A DNA stretch of 22,927 bases from an uncultured Muribaculaceae bacterium (GTDB lineage Bacteria > Bacteroidota > Bacteroidia > Bacteroidales > Muribaculaceae): assembly GCA_910583775.1 (NCBI GenBank), contig CAJTYD010000053.1:1-22927 (forward strand). The letters are read 5' to 3'. The notes beneath the pieces were generated by a model that was given only the letters and a program-made list of their open reading frames with translations, searched no databases and was not told where the DNA came from. The translations under genes and the position numbers were made by a program. The stretch's first letter is position 1. Each line of letters begins with the position of its first letter. Shown here piece after piece: positions 6,774 through 13,752 of the stretch.

Positions 6774-8849
6774 TTAGATTGAGTTTGTGAGGATCCAGAC
6801 GCAGTTGTCTGTCAATTTTTTTGATTTGCCTTTAGTTTCGGCTTCAATTGTATTCTCTCCCGGTTTCAGTTTCACATTGCGGAAGGTGCATACGTTCATG
6901 GTGTCCGGTTTGGAAGTCCCGATCTTTCTGCCGTTTACCCGGAGAGTGACGTCTCCTGTATTTGAAAAGACCTGTATATCGGTTGTCTCTCTGACACGTC
7001 GGTCGTTGCGACGGGCGGCGATATAGACCATCGGCTCCGGATTCCAGTTGGCGCGGTAGAAATAATAGGCGTCTTTCTTCACCTTACGGTCGTGGGTGAC
7101 GAGGCCTTTGTCGTTGATGCCGGGCCGGTCGCCCTCGGTGCGGTGGGCGGCTCCGAAATCGAACATATTCCAGACGAAGGAGCCCCAGAGGAAAGGACGT
7201 TGCCTGATGATGTCCCAGTTTCGGATGTGGTATTCGAGCTGCCAGTTCTCCGGGTGCCACCAGCTTGTGGGGACGGTCTGCCGTATGGAATCCTGCTGGT
7301 GGTATATGCTCGCTCCGGCGCCATATTCGCTTATTGCAATCCGGATTTCAGGATACTTCTTATGGGTGGCGTCGAGCCAGGTCGCCAGAGTGGAGGGCGT
7401 TGATCCATACCATCCGTCATAACGGTTCCATGCAATGTTGTCGGTTATGAAGTTCAAGGCTCCGTCCTGGTTGCTTGCGGCGGTCGTCAGACGTGTAGGA
7501 TCCTCCTCGCGGGCTATGGCCTGCAGTTCCTTTACGAACTCTACAGGGTTATCGCCCTCTTCCTTGATCTCATTGAATAGGCCCCAGAACATTATTGACG
7601 GATGGTTGTAGTTCTGGCGGATCAGTTCACGCAGCTGACGGCGACCGTTCTCCTTGAACGATTCCTGGTTCACGAATCCTTTGTCGGCATATCCGCCGGG
7701 GCCGACAAAAGGTATCTCGGCCCAGACCACCACGCCGTTTTTGTCTGCCAGTTCATACATATAATCTGCCTGCTGATAGTGGGCCAGACGCATGGCGTTT
7801 ACGCCCATGTCGAGCATTATCCCCATATCCTCTTCGTGATGTTGCGGCAGGAGCGCGTTGCCGATTTCTGCCCGCTCCTGATGCCGGTTCACGCCATGAA
7901 GGCTCAGATGCCTGCCGTTAAGAAAGAAGCCCTTGTCCGGTTCTGTATGGAAATACCGGAGCCCGAGAGGCTGGATTATCCTGTCGATTTCTTTACCGTC
8001 TTTAAGCAAAGATATTTCCACGTCATACATGAACGGATCTTCCTTGGCATTCCAAAGGCGGGGATTGTGGATCGAGAAAGAGATGTTCTCGGGCTGAGCC
8101 TCTGCGAAAGGCTTGATCGTCACCTTCTTGTCGCGGGTTAATAATGTACGGCCTCCGTCTGATACCTTGACGCGAAGCGTCACTTCCTCATCGCTCCTGT
8201 TTTTGCCGGAGAGCCTTATATCAGCCGTCACTTGCGCCTTTTCTCCGTTCACCTTCTCCTGACGCAAATAAACGCCGGGAGAACCGTGGTCGAGCGGCGA
8301 GATACATAGGGAATCGGTAACGATAAGGTTGACGTCACGGTATAAGCCGCCGTAAAAATTGAAATCTCCCACAAGAGGCATCACGTCGAGCTGTTCGCCA
8401 TTGTTTACTCTGAAAAGGAGAGTGTTCTCTTTGCCGTATTCTACAAAATCGGTGATTTCAAAAACGAAGGCCGAATAACCGCCGCGGTGTTCGCCAACAT
8501 GTCTGCCGTTTACGAAAAGATTGCATACAGAGTTTGCGCCGTCGCTTTTTACAAAAAGGCGTTTCCCTCGTAAATTTTCGTTTATAAGAATCTTTCTGGT
8601 ATAATTCCCGATGCCGCGCTTATAGTCCCATTTGCCGGAGAGGGCGTCGCCGGCGTTCCAGGTATGCGGCAGGTCTACCCGCTTCCCGGATGATTTGTTC
8701 ACGTCGTGTGAGAAGCGGAACTTCCAGTCGCTGTTGAGAGGAATTACCTGGCGGATATTATCTTTTTCAGAAGCATAGACCGACGGTCGGCCTCCTGTAA
8801 GCAGGAGGACTATTGCCGCAAATTTTAATAAACGGGAGATTTTAGTCAT
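6774..8849 (-). CDS. Exported glycoside hydrolase family 2 (beta-galactosidase-type)
   Basis: 691 residues. A signal peptide (about 1-26, VYA-S) sends it to the periplasm or surface. A sugar-binding jelly-roll domain covers ~35-180 (LPHTWN, NGRHVGEHRGGYSAF, YGGLYRDV). An immunoglobulin-like domain spans ~185-300, followed by the TIM barrel ~305-600. The catalytic pair is visible: acid/base E427 in FWGLFNE and nucleophile E508 in ISEYGAG. NRHQ (321-324), LAHYQQ and WNMFDFG are further GH2 marks. The last ~65 residues resemble the DUF4982 sandwich (FSNTGDVTLRVNG). It probably cleaves beta-galactosides or a related glycan; the exact sugar is not evident. It is promoter-proximal to the beta-lactamase. 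No SusC/D pair lies nearby, so this is not a typical polysaccharide utilisation locus. Confidence 0.9.
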   Translation of the reverse strand: MTKISRLLKFAAIVLLLTGGRPSVYASEKDNIRQVIPLNSDWKFRFSHDVNKSSGKRVDLPHTWNAGDALSGKWDYKRGIGNYTRKILINENLRGKRLFVKSDGANSVCNLFVNGRHVGEHRGGYSAFVFEITDFVEYGKENTLLFRVNNGEQLDVMPLVGDFNFYGGLYRDVNLIVTDSLCISPLDHGSPGVYLRQEKVNGEKAQVTADIRLSGKNRSDEEVTLRVKVSDGGRTLLTRDKKVTIKPFAEAQPENISFSIHNPRLWNAKEDPFMYDVEISLLKDGKEIDRIIQPLGLRYFHTEPDKGFFLNGRHLSLHGVNRHQERAEIGNALLPQHHEEDMGIMLDMGVNAMRLAHYQQADYMYELADKNGVVVWAEIPFVGPGGYADKGFVNQESFKENGRRQLRELIRQNYNHPSIMFWGLFNEIKEEGDNPVEFVKELQAIAREEDPTRLTTAASNQDGALNFITDNIAWNRYDGWYGSTPSTLATWLDATHKKYPEIRIAISEYGAGASIYHQQDSIRQTVPTSWWHPENWQLEYHIRNWDIIRQRPFLWGSFVWNMFDFGAAHRTEGDRPGINDKGLVTHDRKVKKDAYYFYRANWNPEPMVYIAARRNDRRVRETTDIQVFSNTGDVTLRVNGRKIGTSKPDTMNVCTFRNVKLKPGENTIEAETKGKSKKLTDNCVWILTNSI

Positions 8850-9011
8850 AGAAGATTAATACAATAGCAAAAGGATTTCGATTCGGATGTAAAGATAGTC
8901 AAAAAATAACATAAGCGTGAAGCAGAGAGGCAATTTTTTGTTAAATTGTTACGGATTTGAAAATGCTTTTCAAAATCATTCGAAAATAAATTTATATTCT
9001 AAAATTTTTTG

Positions 9012-9019
9012 TAATTTTG
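9012..9019 (+). promoter_or_regulatory. Promoter -7 element for the TRIC gene leader
   Basis: TAATTTTG matches TAnnTTTG exactly and continues as TTTGCAC, as do two other promoters in this window (near 13108 and 22722). The -33 box is weak (TTTA at 8991-8994, 17-nt spacing). Transcription should begin near 9023, giving a leader of about 127 nt. Confidence 0.5.
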
Positions 9020-9048
9020 CACGCCATTCTGAATGGCGTGTTTTTTTT
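9020..9048 (+). terminator. Intrinsic terminator in the TRIC leader (possible attenuator)
   Basis: CACGCCATT, CTG, AATGGCGTG makes a perfect 9-bp stem with a 3-nt loop, followed at once by eight T. It works only in the plus direction. The nearest gene to the left is divergent, so there is no upstream plus-strand gene for it to end. Confidence 0.6.
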
Positions 9049-9114
9049 ATGCCGGTTTTTGGTATAAAATGCAGATTAAGGTAAATAAGTTGAATCAATA
9101 AAGCCGGCATAAAA
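9045..9114 (+). promoter_or_regulatory. Alternative long-range pairing in the TRIC leader
   Basis: TTTTATGCCGG (9045-9055) and its exact 11-nt complement (9104-9114) enclose 48 nt. The left arm overlaps the T-run of the terminator at 9020-9048. The two structures are therefore adjacent and partly competing, as expected for an attenuation switch. No known riboswitch class is recognised. Confidence 0.4.
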
Positions 9115-9150
9115 CAGACTGTTCTGCCGGTAAAGGTAAAAATCTGAGGT

Positions 9151-9783
9151 ATGCTTTCATTTATTCTGGAAGTTATTGGAACGATCGCGGCGGCGATAAG
9201 TGGTATCCGTCTGGCTGCAACTAAGAATTTCGATTGGTTTGGCGCATACATAGTCGGATGCGTCACGGCTATCGGCGGAGGCACGCTGCGTGACGTGCTT
9301 CTCGGTATCCCGGTGTTCTGGATGCACAACTGGTGGTATCTTGCGGTGACGTTGCTTTCTCTGCTGGCAGTTCTTGTTTTCAAGGATCTTCTTGTCAGCA
9401 AAGACAGGATGCTGTTTATTTTCGACAGTATCGGTCTGGCGATGTTCTGCGTGATAGGCATCGACAAGACTCTTGCTAACGGCTTCGAGATGTGGGCCGC
9501 GTTGATTATGGGTGTCATCACCGGAGCTTTCGGAGGCGTTATCCGTGATATCCTTATCAATGAAGTCCCGCTTATATTCCGAAGAGATATCTATGCCACC
9601 GCGTGTCTCGCCGGAGGAGGAATATTCTGGCTGATCCACTCCCTGGGCGGGGAACTCTATATGTGTGAGCTCAGTTGCGTGGTACTTATAATCCTGATCC
9701 GTTTCCTTACTCTGAAATATAACCTGGCTTTGCCGGTTCTGTCTCCTTCAGTAACGAAAAAAAGCAAAACGGACTCAAAATAA
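9151..9783 (+). CDS. TRIC/YadS-family (UPF0126) membrane channel
   Basis: 210 residues, nearly all membrane-embedded, with about seven hydrophobic helices. The family repeat is visible: TAIGGGTLRDVLLG (residues 39-52) and GAFGGVIRDILINEVPLIF (125-143) are the paired GG-x-x-RD motifs, one per half. FDSIGLAMFCVIG (91-103) matches the conserved fourth-helix motif. Bacterial and archaeal members form trimeric cation channels in the cytoplasmic membrane; the ion and physiological role are not established for this protein. It appears monocistronic. The next plus-strand gene is about 500 bp away and the upstream leader has attenuator-like structure. The ATG at 9151 begins the first transmembrane helix directly, as usual for the family. 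Confidence 0.88.
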   Translation: MLSFILEVIGTIAAAISGIRLAATKNFDWFGAYIVGCVTAIGGGTLRDVLLGIPVFWMHNWWYLAVTLLSLLAVLVFKDLLVSKDRMLFIFDSIGLAMFCVIGIDKTLANGFEMWAALIMGVITGAFGGVIRDILINEVPLIFRRDIYATACLAGGGIFWLIHSLGGELYMCELSCVVLIILIRFLTLKYNLALPVLSPSVTKKSKTDSK

Positions 9784-9792
9784 TAAGAAATT

Positions 9793-9962
9793 GTTTAAAT
9801 TTATTTTCAAAGGATTTTGAGAAGATTTTTGAGCTGGTTTCGCAAGTTGAGAAAGAAGAACCCTTTCGGTTTCGACTGCCGAAACTTGGCGAAAACAGCC
9901 AAAAAGATTCTTAAAATCCTTGAAAGAAAAACTACAATAAATTTTTCGAAAGAAATTTAAAC
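9793..9962. repeat. 170-bp long imperfect palindrome, first of two
   Basis: Terminal GTTTAAATTT (9793-9802) pairs with its complement at 9953-9962. An inner arm at 9810-9830 matches the complement of 9901-9921 at 18 of 21 positions. GCTGGTTTCGC near 9833 pairs with GCGAAAACAGC near 9889. At the centre is TTTCGG/CCGAAA (9864-9884). The two halves form one long imperfect hairpin. No open frame of interest lies inside. Confidence 0.55.
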
Positions 9963-9964
9963 AG

Positions 9965-10160
9965 TGAAGTTGTTTAAACTAATTTTTATGGTAAGATTTA
10001 TTAAGATTGTGGAGCAGATTTGAGCATTTGATGAGGGAGCAACCTAAAGGTTGGTCCCGAAGAGAAGGCTCAAAGATGCCCGAAAGATTAATGAAGATTG
10101 CCATAAAGTTTAAATTTCTTCATTAATTTTAGGATACGTAAATTAGTTTAAACAACTTCA
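9965..10160. repeat. 196-bp palindrome with 21-bp perfect terminal arms, second of two
   Basis: The terminal arms 9965-9985 and 10140-10160 are exact complements over 21 bp and include GTTTAAAC. The centre is a 10-bp stem with one mismatch around TAAA (10035-10058). It begins 2 bp after the previous palindrome ends. The architecture is MITE-like or that of a long hairpin transcript. The rest of the gap from 9784 to 10322 holds only the promoter and leader listed below. Confidence 0.6.
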
Positions 10161-10196
10161 GTTTCTAAGATAAATGAAAAAATTTTCAGTCTAAAA

Positions 10197-10228
10197 TTTG
10201 GTTTATATTATAAACTTGTTTAAATTTG
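10197..10228 (+). promoter_or_regulatory. Promoter of the membrane protein/wHTH operon
   Basis: TTTG (10197-10200), 20 nt, TAAATTTG (10221-10228): a full match to the Bacteroidetes consensus. The predicted start is near 10233. Confidence 0.7.
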
Positions 10229-10236
10229 CAGGCAGA

Positions 10237-10266
10237 TTAAGGCGGTAATCGCGAGTGCCGCCTTAA
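10237..10266 (+). promoter_or_regulatory. Hairpin at the 5' end of the operon leader
   Basis: TTAAGGCGG (10237-10245) and its exact complement (10258-10266) enclose 12 nt, just after the predicted transcription start. No T-run follows, so it is probably a 5' stabilising or regulatory hairpin rather than a terminator. Confidence 0.4.
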
Positions 10267-10322
10267 TAAAGCCTTTTATGGTTTATAAAATAAACCAATT
10301 TATAAATTTAAAATTTGAAAAA

Positions 10323-10955
10323 ATGGAAGACAGAAAATTAAATGAAAAGGAGAGCCTGGAATTGATCGCCACGATGATTTCGCGCACAAAAGAGCGTTAC
10401 GTAGGCGACGGCAACATACTTCTGATGTGGGGCTACCTGGTGGTGGCGGTGTCGGCGGCAGTGTGGATGATGCTTGCGCTGACAAGGGACTACGAATGGA
10501 ACTGGCTATGGTTCCTCATACCGGTGATAGGTTGTCCGACCACTGTGGTGATGGCGAAAAAGCAGAAGCGCGACAGCGGAGTCACCACATATTCCGATAA
10601 AATAACGTCGATGCTCTGGACTGTGGCCGGAGTGTCGGAGATTGTACTGATTCTTTTCTGCCTTGGGTTTCTGTTTATAGGCAGTGTCGACTGTTGGAGC
10701 GCGATGCTGATATATACTCTGATTGTCATGTCGTTTGCGGAGATCGTGCAATGGATGGTGGTGAAGGAGAGGAGCTTCGCCGTTGGTGGTTTTATAGGAC
10801 TGATTGCCGGAATGGTGACGCTTTGCTGTGTGGTCGGAGGGATTCCTCTCGACGCCCGCTGGTTTATGCCGATGTTCATTATCAGCTTTGCGGCAATGAT
10901 GATTATTCCGGGACATATATTGAATTATAAATCTAAACATGATGAAAGAGCTTAA
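10323..10955 (+). CDS. Six-helix membrane protein of unknown function
   Basis: 210 residues from the ATG at 10323. The frame opens at an ATG at 10278, but the extra 15 residues are A/T-driven (Y, K, I, N, F), and the start at 10323 gives the charged MEDRKLNEKESLELI opening that fits a cytoplasmic N-terminus. Six hydrophobic stretches follow, at roughly residues 31-53, 61-78, 97-120, 125-147, 153-173 and 180-196. I do not recognise a named transporter motif. The next gene, a small winged-helix regulator, overlaps its end by 17 bp, so the two are translated from one mRNA. Membrane protein plus small DNA-binding protein pairs are frequent in Bacteroidetes. The regulator may control this operon or use the membrane protein as a sensor, but that is inference. 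Confidence 0.75.
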   Translation: MEDRKLNEKESLELIATMISRTKERYVGDGNILLMWGYLVVAVSAAVWMMLALTRDYEWNWLWFLIPVIGCPTTVVMAKKQKRDSGVTTYSDKITSMLWTVAGVSEIVLILFCLGFLFIGSVDCWSAMLIYTLIVMSFAEIVQWMVVKERSFAVGGFIGLIAGMVTLCCVVGGIPLDARWFMPMFIISFAAMMIIPGHILNYKSKHDERA

Positions 10956-11220
10956 TCCTCTGCTGCACTCGCAGCTTCGTCTGGCTGTCATGTCGATTCT
11001 GATGAATGTGGAGGAGGCCGATTTCGTCTATCTCAAGGAAAAGACGGAGTCTACCGCCGGCAATCTCAGCGTACAGCTCGACAAGCTCTCTAACGCAGGA
11101 TATATAGATGTCGAGAAGGGCTTTGTGGGGAAGAAGCCGCGCACGGTGTGCCGCGTCACGGAAGCCGGACGTCAGGCCTTTATCGAATATGTCGACGCCC
11201 TGCGCGAATACATAGGATAG
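10939..11220 (+). CDS. Small winged-helix transcriptional regulator (HTH_34-like)
   Basis: 93 residues, almost entirely one winged-helix domain: LNPLLHSQLRLAVMSIL (helix 1), DFVYLKEKTESTAGNLSVQLDKLSNAGYI (helices 2-3, with recognition helix NLSVQLDKL), then the wing VEKGFVGKKPRTVCRVTEAG and a last helix AFIEYVDALREYIG for dimerisation. This is the MarR/ArsR-like layout of the family often called winged helix DNA-binding domain (HTH_34). There is no metal- or ligand-binding signature. Two ATGs in a row (10939 and 10942) are possible starts. It overlaps the preceding membrane-protein gene by 17 bp and is convergent with the DUF2130 gene, 85 nt away. Confidence 0.85.
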   Translation: MMKELNPLLHSQLRLAVMSILMNVEEADFVYLKEKTESTAGNLSVQLDKLSNAGYIDVEKGFVGKKPRTVCRVTEAGRQAFIEYVDALREYIG

Positions 11221-11242
11221 CGATATCGTCGCCCAAAAGAGA

Positions 11243-11277
11243 GGAGACCATGAATCCGTTCAGGAAACATGGCCTCC
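11243..11277. terminator. Stem-loop between convergent genes
   Basis: GGAGACCATG (11243-11252) and CATGGCCTCC (11268-11277) pair with one mismatch around a 15-nt loop, between two convergent genes. No T-run follows, so any terminator role is tentative. Confidence 0.3.
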
Positions 11278-11305
11278 GTTCTCGTGTTCATGTCGTTGTG
11301 ATGAT

Positions 11306-12700
11306 TCAATCGGCCGATTCTTCGGCTGATGCCTCCTCGATCATTTTCCTGATGGCGGGGGCGCCGTGTGTAAGTTTCTTTACGGTGAGGTCTTCCTCCG
11401 CCATTTCGTTTGCCTTGAGAAGTCTCTTTTCCGAAGCCTCGAAGTTGGCCTTTATGTCTTTAAGCGCCTTTATCTGTTTCTCGAGAGCCTCGATTGTCTT
11501 GTCGATACCATCAGTAGCCGCAAGGAATTTCTTTTGTGCCGCTATCACGTTGTTGCTGAAAGTGGTGCGGAACCGATTGATCTTTTCCTCAAACTTGGCG
11601 AAATCCATCGACTGTGATCTTGCGGAATCGAGCTGCCGTTGCAGCTCGTATCTTTCGTTGAATCCTTTTTTCGAGCCTTCCGTGATAAGACGCAGAACGG
11701 GCAGGAAGAACTGCGGCCGGATAACAATCATCTTAGGGTAACGGTGGCTCTTGTCGACGATTCCGGTGTCGTAAAGCTGGTTCCCCTGCTCGAGCATGGA
11801 GACGAGGACGGCATACTCGCATCCTTTGCGCTGGCGGTCCTTGTCGAGCTTTTCGAGGAAATCGTCGTTTTTGTGTTTTGTGGCAGTCTCGTCCATCTCA
11901 TTCTTCATCTCGAACATCACCGAGACATATTCCTGGCCGTTTATATAGTCGCGGAAGATGAAGTCTCCCTTCGTATGCTCAACGGCCGTGTTGTCTTTGG
12001 CAAAGTAGGCGTCGGGGTAGAGGCCGAGGCTCTGGGCCTGCTCGAACTGCATGGAGCAATGCTGCTCGAGGGTCTCTCCGATCATCTTTGTGGAGAGGCG
12101 CATCTTGAAATCCTTCAGCCGGTCGATCTCTCCCTGTTTGTCCTGAAGCTGAAGTTTATGTTGCTCCCTGAGCTGGTTTTCGCGATTCTCGGCTGCAAGC
12201 AATCTCGATTTGAGCTCCTCCGTAAGTTTTATGATTTCCTGTTCCTTTGCATGGAGTTCCTCTTTGCCGGCGTTGCGCTCTTCGAGAATAGCCACTTTGT
12301 GCTCGTTGTCCTTATTGGCAATCTGGTTCTTAAGATCGGATATGATCTTGTCTTTCTGGCTGACGGTGTTGAATATCTCCTTGTCTTTTCTTCCCTCGAG
12401 CTCGGCTAATTCCGATTTCTTGGTTGCCTCATAGCCGGAGATCACGCCGGAAAGGCGTGTGATTTCGTTCTGGAGCCGTGTTAGTTCCAGATCTTTCTCT
12501 GAGATTCTTGTTTCGAAGTTTTTTTCAGCCTTAAGCTTTACGGCTTCCTCTTTTGATTTGAACTGGTCTTTGAGTTCTTCGAGTCGGCGGCCGAGTTCCT
12601 TTTCGAACTCTTTACCTCTGACCTGGCTCACGATGGCGGCGTAATCGCTTTCGTCTACCTGGAAAACGGTTCCGCATTTAGGGCAAGTGATATCTTTCAT
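11306..12700 (-). CDS. DUF2130 domain-containing coiled-coil protein
   Basis: 464 residues. It opens with a half zinc-ribbon-like CPKCG (C6, C9). A very long charged coiled coil follows (about 28-200). The DUF2130 domain covers ~203-345: LEQHCSMQFEQAQ, GDFIFRDY with D246, FEMKNE with E264-x-K266, HKNDDFLEKLDKDRQRKGCEYAVLVSML, and RYPKMIVIRPQFFLPVLRLI. A second coiled coil closes the protein (~360-445). The D and E-x-K layout resembles a PD-(D/E)XK nuclease core, which I infer rather than know to be active. Members are widespread and uncharacterised. It lies between a convergent regulator gene and the HU gene, from which a strong terminator separates it, so it likely has its own promoter. TACCTTTT (12728-12735, minus) is a weak -7 candidate. 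Confidence 0.85.
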   Translation of the reverse strand: MKDITCPKCGTVFQVDESDYAAIVSQVRGKEFEKELGRRLEELKDQFKSKEEAVKLKAEKNFETRISEKDLELTRLQNEITRLSGVISGYEATKKSELAELEGRKDKEIFNTVSQKDKIISDLKNQIANKDNEHKVAILEERNAGKEELHAKEQEIIKLTEELKSRLLAAENRENQLREQHKLQLQDKQGEIDRLKDFKMRLSTKMIGETLEQHCSMQFEQAQSLGLYPDAYFAKDNTAVEHTKGDFIFRDYINGQEYVSVMFEMKNEMDETATKHKNDDFLEKLDKDRQRKGCEYAVLVSMLEQGNQLYDTGIVDKSHRYPKMIVIRPQFFLPVLRLITEGSKKGFNERYELQRQLDSARSQSMDFAKFEEKINRFRTTFSNNVIAAQKKFLAATDGIDKTIEALEKQIKALKDIKANFEASEKRLLKANEMAEEDLTVKKLTHGAPAIRKMIEEASAEESAD

Positions 12701-12736
12701 AACTTACGGCAATATAAAAAGTAAAATAAAAGGTAT

Positions 12737-12776
12737 AAACTATAAATGCCGCCATTCTGGGCGGCATTTATAGTTT
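12737..12776 (-). terminator. Bidirectional-looking intrinsic terminator of the HU gene
   Basis: A perfect 17-bp stem (12737-12753 with 12760-12776) around ATTCTG. The outer stem is A/T and the inner part GCCGCC/GGCGGC. It lies 25 nt beyond the stop of the HU gene. T-runs exist on both sides in their own orientation, stronger on the plus strand. Confidence 0.75.
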
Positions 12777-12801
12777 TTTTAAGACGGGAGTGCCGGTTTT
12801 A

Positions 12802-13077
12802 TCAGCGGGCAACCTCCTCCTTGAAAGAATTCGCGGGTTTGAATGCCGGAATCTTGTGAGCCGGAATAATCAAAGAAGTGTTCTTTGAAATATTGCGGGC
12901 TGTCTTCTCGGCACGCGTTTTTACGATGAAAGAGCCGAAGCCTCTGAGATATACATTTTCACCGTGAGCAAGGCTATCCTTAACAACAGTCATAAACTGC
13001 TCGATCACACTAACAACCGCGGTCTTCTCAAGGCCTGTAGCGGCAGCTATTTCGTTTGCGATTTCTGCTTTTGTCAT
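12802..13077 (-). CDS. HU/IHF-family DNA-binding protein
   Basis: 91 residues, the standard length for HU. MTKAEIANEIAAATGLEKT forms the dimerising helix pair, GENVYLRGFGSFIVKTRAEK is the hallmark beta-sheet with GFGSF, and the arm follows with ARNISKN, then IPAHKIPAFKPANSFKEEV closes the body. The RNP-type arm residue pattern (R-N-I/P region, IPAHK-x-PAFKP) is that of HU/IHF proteins, which bend DNA and organise the nucleoid. Bacteroidales carry many paralogues, so which one this is cannot be told. It is monocistronic: a promoter element TAACTTTG lies at 13108-13115 and a strong terminator at 12737-12776. Confidence 0.92.
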   Translation of the reverse strand: MTKAEIANEIAAATGLEKTAVVSVIEQFMTVVKDSLAHGENVYLRGFGSFIVKTRAEKTARNISKNTSLIIPAHKIPAFKPANSFKEEVAR

Positions 13078-13107
13078 TTTATCTCGAATTTTTTAATAAT
13101 TTGAGTG

Positions 13108-13115
13108 CAAAGTTA
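13108..13115 (-). promoter_or_regulatory. HU promoter -7 element
   Basis: TAACTTTG on the minus strand, followed by CAC. A start near 13103 would give a leader of about 26 nt. No good -33 box is seen at the expected distance. Confidence 0.5.
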
Positions 13116-13255
13116 TGAATTTTTTTGGGATTTTCACTTCGGATTTGACAAATGTATTGAAATTTTTCTCACTAAATAGCTATTATTTGTTGTTTTGAGT
13201 GAAAATGCGTGTATGTGGGCAATAAATGTGACGCCGGATGGAGGGAAGAGACCGG

Positions 13256-13741
13256 TTATTCAGACGATTTTCCCAGTTTCCCGTTCACGAACGAATCAAG
13301 GTTAAATGATCCCCGCGCCCTTATCAGCGACAGTTCTCGCGGTTCCTCGGTGACGATGATCATATTCTTGATTTTATTTTTTTTGACGTCTGCGTGGCCG
13401 TAGATGGAGGTTTTCTCTTTGTTCTCCACAACCTCTATGAAGAGTTCGGAATTGTCGGCCTTCAGGACTTCGCCGAGAACGTCATAGATTTTTTCACGGT
13501 CTCCGTTTCCCTCGCAGCTCACGATGTCGAGGCTTTTGAATCCCGAGAGCAGCGATGCGGTCTCTGAGTCTCCGCTCATCAGCGAAGTCGCTCCGGCGAG
13601 CCAGCCCACGCTCCTCGGGATATGGATGACATCGATGTTCTCTTCCCCCTTGAGTGAGGAGAATTCTTTCGACGATCCGCAGGCGCAGAGCCCCGGCAGA
13701 AGGAGGAGAGAGGCAATCAAATAGGAATATGCTTTTTTCAT
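13256..13741 (-). CDS. DUF4252 lipoprotein
   Basis: 161 residues. The signal sequence ends GLCAC, giving lipidation at C21, so it should be anchored in the outer or inner membrane. The mature part follows the DUF4252 pattern: a start near the IDVIHIPRS strand, SGFKSLDIVSCEG, a helix with IYDVLGEVL, ELFIEVVENKEKTSIYG, and the closing signature KNMIIVTEEPRELSLIRARGSFNLDSF. The function of DUF4252 proteins is not known. It is the last gene of the sigma factor unit, 11 nt after the other DUF4252 gene, and is divergent in sequence from it. The pairing with an ECF sigma factor suggests envelope-stress or surface signalling, by analogy only. Confidence 0.85.
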   Translation of the reverse strand: MKKAYSYLIASLLLLPGLCACGSSKEFSSLKGEENIDVIHIPRSVGWLAGATSLMSGDSETASLLSGFKSLDIVSCEGNGDREKIYDVLGEVLKADNSELFIEVVENKEKTSIYGHADVKKNKIKNMIIVTEEPRELSLIRARGSFNLDSFVNGKLGKSSE

Positions 13742-13752
13742 ATCTGTTCCGG

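Larger units (their letters stand above)
8850..9150. promoter_or_regulatory. Divergent intergenic region between GH2 and TRIC genes
   Basis: 301 bp with outward-facing genes on both sides. For the GH2 gene, TATCTTTA (8891-8898, minus strand) is a near match to the -7 element, without a convincing -33. For the plus strand there is a TAATTTTG -7 element at 9012-9019, an intrinsic terminator at 9020-9048 and a second inverted repeat at 9045-9114. Confidence 0.5.

Noticed and set aside
10278..10322. Upstream ATG start for the six-helix membrane protein
   Set aside because: The extra residues come from AT-rich leader, including a TGGTTTAT/ATAAACCA palindrome, and the next ATG gives a natural charged start.
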